Assembly: GCF_905404315.1 (NCBI RefSeq)
Contig: NC_066309.1
Location: forward strand, 6,076,001-6,140,000
DNA: 64,000 nucleotides
Direction of reading: 5' to 3'
Source: Leptidea sinapis
Taxonomy: Eukaryota; Arthropoda; Insecta; Lepidoptera; Pieridae
The number at the start of each line of letters is the position of its first letter. Within the stretch, counting starts at the first letter, position 1. Under the pieces are notes generated by a model that saw only the letters and a program-made list of their open reading frames with translations, did not search any database and was not told the origin of the DNA. Shown here piece by piece: positions 56,668 through 64,000 of this stretch. A program made the position numbers and the translations under genes.

Positions 56668-57015
56668 AGCCGGAAAACGTCCATTGCTGGACAAAGGCCT
56701 CCCCAATAGATCTACTTGACGACCGGTCCTGCGCTGTCCTCAGCCAACGTCTTGCGATCCATCACTGCCTCTTCCGGTACGTATTCGCCATTCGCGGACT
56801 TTTATGCCCCACCGGCCACCTGTCCGTCGAACTATTCGCAATTATTTGGTTTATGTTCGTGACTTTGGTTTTCCTACGGATCTCCTCGTTTCTGATTCGA
56901 TCTAGCAGGTAAACTCCGAGCATAGCCCTCTCCATTTCCCTCTGAGGGACCATGAGCTTTCTCATCAGGCACATAGTTAGTGACCACGTTTGCGTACCGT
57001 AAGTCATCACTGTAA
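56668..57015 (-). mobile_element. RTE-like LINE 3' fragment
   Basis: The minus frame at 57010-56762 encodes MMTYGTQTWSLTMCLMRKLM, VPQREMERAMLGVYLLDRIR and RRKTKVTNINQIIANSSTDR. The 3' end carries 'ggaggcctttgtccagcaat' (minus). The segment between TDRW and the terminal domain is deleted. Confidence 0.75.
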
Positions 57016-57062
57016 CAGGGTATGTATGTAACAGAGTATATTAGAAACCAAGATATTATTAC

Positions 57063-57340
57063 TGTATATATCACGCCAAATTGATCAGTAGAAGAAATGA
57101 TAAAGTAGCAGATACCATTACTGTTCGCACTACTTTTGCTGAACGACAGTTTAGCTGTCAATCAGTGTTCTTATATAATAAAATTAATCGTGTCCTAAAT
57201 ATATATCCTATGACATTACATCTTTGCAGAAAAGCTTTAAATAATTGGCTAACTTGTCTTGCTTATGATGAAGTGGAAAATCTTCTGATCAGACTGACAT
57301 GAAAAACACACGCATTGTATAGATGGACCCAATCAAAGGT
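57063..57340 (+). mobile_element. LINE RT C-terminal fragment
   Basis: The frame at 57081-57302 encodes VRTTFAERQFSCQSVFLYNK, INRVLNIYPM and LHLCRKALNNWLTCLAYDEV, the terminal piece of a LINE RT (compare KLYNKLPEDLK at 15.8 kb). The stop is at 57300-57302. Confidence 0.55.
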
Positions 57341-57354
57341 CCAATTCAAACCCA

Positions 57355-57372
57355 CATCCACACACTCACTCA

Positions 57373-57446
<74 letters not shown>
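57355..57446. repeat. (CA)n microsatellite
   Basis: After 'cacactcactcactca' comes an uninterrupted CA run of about 75 bases (57372-57446). It follows the LINE fragment and may have grown from its 3' tail. Confidence 0.95.
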
Positions 57447-57448
<2 letters not shown>

Positions 57449-57713
57449 TAATTGTAAATTGTAAAATTTGGTTTTTAATCATTTCTGTTTATTTCTATAT
57501 TGTGTGCTAAGACAACTTACTGGGAAGTCTCAACCACTAAAAAATGTATATGTAATCTTTGAAATAAACGAAATTTATTACACAAAGCCAGTAGTTAGTA
57601 ACCTTTTAATTTCCAAAGATTTTATACCTGATTGTCAATGTTATTGAAGAATTAACTGTTACTGTTTAGAAACAACTGTTAATAAGCTAGTTGTACCTAA
57701 AGGTATTGCAGCA

Positions 57714-58027
57714 CCAGTGGCATGCGCCTTTGCGCAGGATGTCGGCTAGATTATGGGTAACGCAACGGCGCGTATTTCTGCCGTGAAGCACTAATGTGTA
57801 AGCATTACTGTGTTTCGGTCTGAAAGGCGCCGTAGCTAGTGAAATCACTGGGTAAATGAGACTTAACATCTTATGTCTCAAGGTGACGAGCGCAATTGTA
57901 GTGCCGCTCAGAATTTTTGGTTTTTTCAATAATCATGAGCGGCACTGCATTGTAATGAACAATGCGTATCAATTACCATCAGCTGAACGTGCTGCTCGTC
58001 TCGTCTCTTATTTTCATTAAAAAAAAA
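57714..58027 (+). mobile_element. Repeat A, near-complete reference copy
   Basis: 314 bp from 'cagtggcatgcgcctttgcg' to 'ctcttattttcattaaaaaa'. Features of the family, seen here: an internal inverted repeat 'gtgccgctcagaat' with 'gagcggcac', an A-rich right end and no terminal inverted repeats. I found no box A or box B. It behaves like a SINE, but its class is not settled. About fifteen copies or fragments lie in this window. Confidence 0.8.
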
Positions 58028-58467
58028 GCGTTTTTGTACAGAAATCCGCATGCCTGACGTTAAAATAGCATTTCTGATAAACGTTAGCTATAATGAAGTA
58101 GTTTTATTGTTACAAAACTTTTTCGACGAATCGAAAGTAATAAAAGTCGAATGTTATTTGTGAACAAGTATAAATTTGAGTTCAGAACACGTTTTTTTAT
58201 AATATAAAATTTTATTAAGGCGGTTCGTTGAGATTCATACCCATTTTATAATTTATTGCTAATAACATCTTAAAGGATTTTATAATATTAAAACCCCAAA
58301 GGTTGAGGTTTGTTGCTTTATAACTTCACCACGTCTTTATACAGAGAACTCAGACAATATTAAAGTTTAGTGACTCTGAGGCGATATCAATATGCAATAT
58401 TTCAAGTCTTTAGTAATCGAGAATGCCTCGCCATTCGGGTTTTTCCATTATTTATATGTACACATTA
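58028..58467. other. AT-rich intergenic stretch
   Basis: Nothing recognised. Confidence 0.35.
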
Positions 58468-58821
58468 TCTATATTATATTCGTTAGTCTCGCTAAAACTC
58501 GAGAACGGCTGGACCGATTTGGCTAATTGTGTCTTGAATTATTTGTGGAAGTGCAGGGAAGGTTTAAAAGGTGAATAAATATGAAAGTGTTGGGAATTAT
58601 ATAAAAACAACAATATTGTTTTTCCTTTGATGTCTCCCCCGTCGTCCGATATTGGTTTTGTATGGACATATTTTCTATGAGAGAATTTATTGACGCACGG
58701 CTTACACACAGGGTGCATATTTTACGAAATAATTCTCGATGATATGAAATATTATTGACATATTAATAAAAAAGATTATTTTATTAATTATATACAGAAC
58801 AAAGTCTGTCGGGTCAACTAG
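58468..58821 (+). mobile_element. Helitron-like element H4
   Basis: From TC near 58468 ('tctatattatattcgttagt') to 'acaaagtctgtcgggtcaactag'. The body matches 47660-47830 and 18130-18480 (reverse). The terminus reads CAACTAG for CAGCTAG. Confidence 0.65.
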
Positions 58822-59624
58822 TCTTATATATAAAATTCTCGTGTCACAATGTTAGTTACCATACTCCTCCGAAACGGCTAAACTGATTTTTACTGTTCAG
58901 ACCCATTGTCAGCAATGGGCTACTATCTATTTTTCATAAACTAAGTGATAAGGGTTGTTCACCATTAACATTTTTTTTTTTTTTTGACATTTTTTTTAAT
59001 TTTTATTTTATCATGATTCAACATTGAAAAATACATACAATTTAAAATTTTCACCCTTCTACGATTAAGCCCTGTTTTCTAATCACGATTTTTATATTAA
59101 TCTGTTCCATTCACAGATCCGTAATAGGGTTGCAAGTTGGCAATCGAATACAATAATAATTATTGTAGTACGATAAATTTTATGTGTGATATATTTGGTA
59201 GGTCAGAGAATCATCTATACTAATATATAAAGCTGCAGTGTTTGTTTGTTTGTTTGAACGCGCTAATCTCTGGTACTACTGGTCCGATTTGAATGATTCT
59301 TTCAGTGTTGGGTAGTCCATTTATCGAGGAAGGCTATAGGCTATGTTTTTTTTTCAAAATTAGGGATCCGTAATAAAATTGCTATTTTGTAACACAAGGT
59401 GTAAAATCGAAAACCAATTTTTGCGGCCCTGCAAAAACTATTGACAATAGAACAAAATGATGTACAGGCTATAATATAGGCAATATTTTATTACTTATAA
59501 AACTATCGCGTGAATTATACTTTATATGGCAAAACAACGTTTGCCGGGTCAGCTAGTTCGTTACATATTTTTTAACCCCAAACATTATAATTATTGGCAA
59601 TACAACGTTTGCTGGGTCAGCTAG
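58822..59624 (+). mobile_element. Helitron-like element H5, split by another Helitron
   Basis: The 5' part is 58822-59213 ('tcttatatataaaattctcg'). The 3' part is 59557-59624, ending 'ggcaatacaacgtttgctgggtcagctag'. Element H6 sits between them. A reverse relative is at 30474-30745. Confidence 0.6.
59214..59556 (+). mobile_element. Helitron-like element H6, nested
   Basis: Starts TCTATACTAATATATAAAGC and ends with the hairpin GGCAAAACAACGTTTGCC followed by GGGTCAGCTAG. It is flanked by A at 59213 and T at 59557, exactly as expected for insertion between A and T. It is 343 bp with no coding capacity. Confidence 0.85.
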
Positions 59625-59884
59625 TAATATATAATATGATTTTTAAAGTTTTTCTTAAGATTTTTTTTTATTAGGGTGTAAATTATAAATTCTATTATCT
59701 ATGTACTAATAATACCGATATATATTATTTTAATACCTTTATTCATAGTTTACCACTTTTGTTAAATATTTTTAAGTTTTCGTTTTGAATACTGTAAATT
59801 TTTTAAATTTTTTACTTCTTTATTATTATTTTTTGAAAAATGTGACTGTGTAATAAGTGTTCATCTTATAATGTGTGTTTGTAT

Positions 59885-60147
59885 ATAATAATAATATTGA
59901 CACACTTTTTACACAAATTATCTTGCCCCAAATTAGGCATATATAGCCAGTGTTATAGGTTGCAAGACAATGATATATTTAATACAATATACTTACTTAA
60001 ACATACATAAATACATATAAAGATCCATCGGACTCGGAAACAAACATCCATATTTATCATATAAATGCTTGCACCTACCGGGATTCGAACCCGGGACCTC
60101 TAGCTTAGTAGGTAGGATCGCTAACCACTCGGCTATACAGGTCGTCA
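59885..60147 (-). mobile_element. tRNA-derived SINE (family F), near full length
   Basis: Reverse copy of 9109-9393, with the head at about 60071-60145 containing an intact box B (ggttcgaatcc on the minus strand) and box A. The tail is (att)n-like at 59885-59898. Confidence 0.8.
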
Positions 60148-60439
60148 AATATATTTATGTATTCTTTTTTTTAATATCTTTTGGTAGTCCTTATTAAAAA
60201 TATTAATAAGTATGGTAATAATCATCATAGACAATTTAATTTGATCATAGGCATAACATATTCATCTATTTTTTATATATTATGTTAATGTATGACTGTT
60301 TGATTCCTAAATAAACAAAAATTCATGTCTTAATGTGACGAGCGCTTTAAGTACGATGTAGTCACATCGGGTTATATCGAAATTAGAATATATTATACTA
60401 GCTTCCTTTATCTACCTGTCACTTCTTTGATAAGAGAAG
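60148..60439. other. Intergenic stretch
   Basis: AT-rich; nothing recognised. Confidence 0.35.
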
Positions 60440-60800
60440 AGGATAAAATGATTGTTTTCAAATTTTATCTAATAATTAATCCCAGAAGTAAGGGTTATCA
60501 CTTAAAAAAAAAAAACAAATTATGTAGATTTGAAAGAGCGACATCTCAATTAGTCAATTTCCCTAATATGCAAATATTATTGAAAATTAGATCCTGTACA
60601 TGAAGCCACAACCCGAGAGTTGAACGAGATATACAAGATTTATCAACGATACTTCACTCGAACGGTTGGCTCAGTTGGAAGAGCGCTCGCACGGAATGCG
60701 AGAGAAAACGGGTCCTGAATCGTTCATAAATTATGTTAATTTAATTTGTGTAATTAATCCCAGAAGTGAGGGTTATCAGTTTAGGAAAAAAAATAACAAA
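60440..60800 (+). mobile_element. tRNA-derived SINE, family T, partial dimer
   Basis: Begins with the tail of one unit ('ccagaagtaagggttatcac', 60482), then the spacer shared with 13780-13920, and a tRNA-like head at about 60663-60724 ('ggttggctcagttggaagag'). It ends with a second tail ('cccagaagtgagggttatca'). Box B is damaged here ('acgggtcctgaatcg'). Confidence 0.7.
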
Positions 60801-61248
60801 TTGTTTGGATAAAATGAAGCCTATCTGTCCATATGTATCATTAATTCAGTTTTCCAAATTTTTGTATCAGACTAACAGATTTTTTTTTTTATTTATTTAT
60901 ATAGATTCACCAGTGGTAATTACAATAATACGTTTATAATAGTTATGTTAATTTACAAGGCTCGTATTACTAAATGCATTACATTATAAGGTGAATACCG
61001 CATGCTAAATTATGTGTCAAATAGTTATATAAAATAAGTATAAGTTATAAAACAACCATTCTATGATGTAATGAAATTAATAAATTAACAAAATCTACCA
61101 AACAAGTTAAGGTAATGGTATTAAACCAATCAAGAATACTTATTAACTATTTATTTACAATATTTTATTTTATTTACATTTTTTTTAATTTTTGCGAAAC
61201 CTACAACGAATTAATTAACTTATATTATATTAGCATGGATACTATATA
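60801..61248. other. AT-rich intergenic stretch
   Basis: A T-run near 60881 may start an old LINE 3' end in reverse, but this is not proven. Confidence 0.3.
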
Positions 61249-62826
61249 CACTGGCCTTCAAAAGTAAGTATCACACTTTTAAAATTGGGATAACGTTTTA
61301 AGTTCGCAAGATATACTTTCGAAATAAGAAGGACTCCAAAGAGAATTTAATTTTGTACATAAAAACTTTATATTCGGTAAACTTCATTTAAGAATTGGCT
61401 GAAAAAAAACTTCAAAAACAAAACCATTCCTTTTTCAAAGTGGACGTTTCCGAATTACAATTTTACCATTCACATTTTTCTTTCTGTTTTAAATTTTTTT
61501 CAAGATCGATGGGTCTTGTTTTAAAAATTAATGCTAAAAAGCACATAACATTTATTTATCATGCCTCTTTCAGTTGAAGAATGTGCTAGGATTATGGCTT
61601 TTCTGGAACTAGGCATCAGTATGCGTCGCACTGCAAGAATGGTGGGTGTGACGGTACGAACGGTCCAGAAGGTAAAGCGAAGGTACGAAGAGACTGGACA
61701 CCATCTGAGGAGACCTTGTAATGGCAGACCCAGGTGTACCAGTGCCCAAGAAGATCGTTATATTATTTCCACTGTGTTAAGAAATCGCCACCGAAATGCA
61801 GTTGAAGTCCAGCAACAGCTACTTGAGACCCGGAGGGACTACATTAGTGACAGTACAGTGAGAAGAAGACTTGCTGAAGCAAATTTGAAACCCCGAAGAC
61901 CAGCGAGTGGCCCAAAACTCGAGAGACAGCATCGAGTAGCGAGACTGCGATACGCCCGTGAACACATGCAGTGGGATGAAGAAGAATGGTCAAGAATTTT
62001 GTTTGCAAATGAGTCTCGATTCCCCCTTTACACTTCTGATGGAAGGCGAAATGTTTATGTTTACAGGCGACCTGGTGAGCGATACCTTCAAGCCTGCATC
62101 TCAGAAAGAGTCCAATACGGTGGAGGCAGTGTACATGTATGGGCTGGCATATCTTCAGAAGGTCGCATAGAGCTAGTAGCCATAGAAAATGGCACCCTCA
62201 CTGGGCAAAGATATGCTCAAGAGATTCTCAATGAGTATGCAGGGCCGTATTTAGCAAATATGGGTGATGGATCGATGCTGATGCATGATAATGCCCGGCC
62301 ACACACGGCTCATATCGTACAAGATATATTCAGGAGGTCGGTATCAGCGTGATGGCTTGGCCATCAAGAAGTCCTGATCTCAACCCGATTGAACACGCCT
62401 GGGATGAGCTTGGGAGGCTAGTCAGAAATCGCAGACCACCACCTACTACCCTCAGGGCACTAAAGCAGGCCCTGGTAGAAGAATGGGAGAATATTTCCCA
62501 ACATCGGCTCCGAAACCTAGTGTTCAGTATGCCAAACCGGCTCGAAGCTGTAATCAGAGATCGAGGAGGCAATACCAGTTATTAAAAATTAAATAACATG
62601 TAATACATTTTAGTTGAATTTTTTTACACTAAACTAAAAATGTCTATTTTCATTGTTTTATCTTTTTTAAGTTAAAAATGTTACCCACTAATGTATAATT
62701 TTAGTTTCTAAGAATTAAAGCCTATAAAATTTGCAACAAAACGTTTTTAATCTTAAATCTCTACCTTCTATAGTTAAGAAAAAAAATTAATTTGAAAAGT
62801 GTGATACTTACTTTTGCAGGCCAGTG
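61249..62826 (+). mobile_element. Tc1-like DNA transposon, complete ends, inactive
   Basis: The element is 1,578 bp. The terminal inverted repeats are 38 bases with two mismatches: left 61249-61286, starting cactggccttcaaaagtaag; right 62789-62826, the complement of cactggcctgcaaaagtaag. TA flanks both ends (61247-61248 and 62827-62828), the target duplication of Tc1/mariner elements. One transposase gene fills the interior. Both ends being intact, it could still be moved by a transposase supplied elsewhere. Confidence 0.92.
61561..62585 (+). pseudogene. Tc1-like transposase (DD34E type), two disabling lesions
   Basis: The N-terminal part has two helix-turn-helix-like regions (about 5-42 and 60-105) joined by the NGRPR motif (54-58), which binds the inverted repeats. 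The catalytic core follows. RILFANESRF (146-154) is the first catalytic site, but the expected Asp is Asn at residue 150 (codon 62008-62010, a G-to-A type change). MHDNARPHTA (241-250) supplies the second Asp (D243). One base is missing near 62331, so the first frame stops at 62352; the sequence after it (SPDLNPIEHAWDELGR, with the catalytic Glu) continues in another frame to the stop at 62583. The full length would be about 340 residues, normal for the family. Confidence 0.9.
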
Positions 62827-63109
62827 TATTATAAGAATGCAAAGATTTGTTACATAATATCTAACGTCCGACCGAATATTGTGAGTATTAATTACAATTA
62901 CATGATGAAATTTCAAAATGTCAACCTGTCAATCACTAAAACAAGTCCAAATGTTACATTTTTTCCCACAGCAATAAATCGTCCATCCAGCATAAGCTGA
63001 TCTATGATTGTAGTACATTCTAAGTAGTAAGGAAAATCCATTGTAGCTGGATGTTGCGACAAACCAGATGTCAAAATATTGTTACTGCTTTACGATGTTT
63101 TGTTCACTA

Positions 63110-63426
63110 ACGGCTGTTCTCAATATTCATTCTATCTCTTACTTGAGATAGAAATCTTAACTATCGTTGACTTTTCTGTCCCATAAACTTATCGACGGTA
63201 ACTCCCTATCCGTACACGCTGTCTGTCAATGGGACGACGTATAGCATACCAGCGATATAAAGTTTGTATGGAAATTGCAATTCACGCGTCCCAATATAAG
63301 GCGATAAGAACGACATATCGTGTATATTGGGACAGCCTCAGATTATTGACAGCTCATTACTGACAGTAGAAGATAGTAATTTATCTCTATCTGTAGATAA
63401 TGATGTGATATATTGGGAACGGCCGT
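63110..63426 (+). mobile_element. MITE family B, copy 5
   Basis: 317 bp from acggctgttctcaatattca to tatattgggaacggccgt. The left inverted repeat has several mismatches. Confidence 0.78.
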
Positions 63427-63660
63427 AAGATAACGTTTGATCCTCTGGCGGGGTTTGGTATATTAATTTGTAAGACAATAATATGTGTCCAGTAATTTCG
63501 CGACGCTTGTTTTTGAATTTAAAACGGTCATTTGAGAGTAATTTGTATATTTAAATACTTTTCTAAGGATATTTTAAGTATTATTTCAATGGACACAGTA
63601 TACTTTTATTATTATATTTATTGCAGTGTAGTGATTCCCATCATAATATTATGGTGAGAG
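63427..63660. other. Intergenic stretch
   Basis: AT-rich with no supported feature. Confidence 0.35.
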
Positions 63661-63773
63661 TTTTTTTTATGAAAATAAGGGACGAGACGAGCAGGACGTT
63701 CTGCTGATGGTAATGGCACTTCAATTGCGCTCCTCACCTTGAGATATAAGATGTCAAGTCTCATATGCCCAGG
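63661..63773 (-). mobile_element. Repeat A, deleted copy
   Basis: A T-run, 'atgaaaataagggacgagac' and 'gctgatggtaatggcacttc': the block between 'ggtaat' and 'ggcact' is missing. It stops after 'agtctcatatgcccagg'. Confidence 0.7.
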
Positions 63774-63799
63774 AAAACCAGCCTAGTGATACTTTATAT

Positions 63800-63880
63800 A
63801 CTTTCTTTAATAAATATAAATCAAATCAAATCAAAATCAGTTTATTCATGTAGGTCACGGAAATGACACTTATGAATGTC
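63800..63880 (-). mobile_element. LINE-like 3' tail relic
   Basis: The minus strand reads 'gtgacctacatgaataaact' and then (gattt)n, like the tail at 33100-33135. No coding part. Confidence 0.4.
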
Positions 63881-63907
63881 AAAAAAAATAAAATATTTTC
63901 TTCATAT

Positions 63908-63926
63908 ATATGTGTGTGTGTGTGTG
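63908..63926. repeat. Short (TG)n microsatellite
   Basis: An alternating TG run of under 20 bases beside a TA-rich stretch. Confidence 0.7.
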
Positions 63927-64000
63927 GATATACATACATATATAGTTACCTACTTATAATTTTAATAGCTAGCAACCAAAACCGTTATAAAATATTATTT

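Noticed and set aside
57355..57446. CRISPR-like or telomeric repeat
   Set aside because: It is a plain dinucleotide CA run. No spaced direct repeats or telomeric units were seen anywhere.

Overview
This window looks like nuclear DNA of a moth or butterfly (Lepidoptera). It is strongly AT-rich and its single-copy genes are split by introns. It is packed with decayed transposable elements of kinds familiar from lepidopteran genomes: Jockey/CR1-like and RTE-like LINEs, Helitrons ending in CTAG, tRNA-derived SINEs, many short palindromic MITEs and a Tc1-like transposon. The species cannot be named from the sequence. No rRNA gene, functional tRNA gene, CRISPR array or prokaryotic operon was seen.

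Two host genes are supported. At the left edge, on the minus strand, lies the first coding exon (1880-2119) of an AUTS2/fibrosin family gene (the family of Drosophila tay). The rest of that gene must lie beyond the left edge. At 10953-20084 on the plus strand is a complete three-exon vitamin K epoxide reductase gene (VKORC1-like, 155 residues) with both redox cysteine pairs. Its first intron is 1.3 kb and its second is 7.3 kb and full of repeats. No other host coding exon was recognised in the remaining roughly 44 kb.

Region by region: 1-2.7 kb is the tay exon, its intron and its upstream region. 2.7-10.5 kb is intergenic, with MITEs, LINE relics and a SINE. 10.9-20.3 kb is VKOR. 20.3-39 kb is intergenic with LINE tails, repeat-A copies, MITEs, Helitrons and a THAP-like fragment. 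39.5-44.7 kb holds RTE-type LINE fragments, a 232-bp tandem array and another Helitron. 45-52 kb is a dense nest of SINE, MITE, Helitron and LINE copies. 52.5-55.6 kb is the longest LINE in the window, a Jockey-like element with endonuclease and reverse transcriptase, broken by frameshifts and an internal deletion. 56-64 kb holds MITEs, a long CA microsatellite, nested Helitrons, SINEs and a 1.58-kb Tc1-like element with a broken transposase.

The two host genes show no evident functional link. Most of the sequence reflects repeated insertion of elements into one another. The points most worth following are structural: repeat-A copies that share private 3' flanks, a head-to-head repeat-A palindrome, an exact 232-bp tandem array, two RTE-type fragments joined tail to tail at the same protein position, two copies of a THAP-like fragment 12 kb apart, and a conserved motif around a CGAAACACGTGT core. 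I did not find a convincing new multi-gene system.
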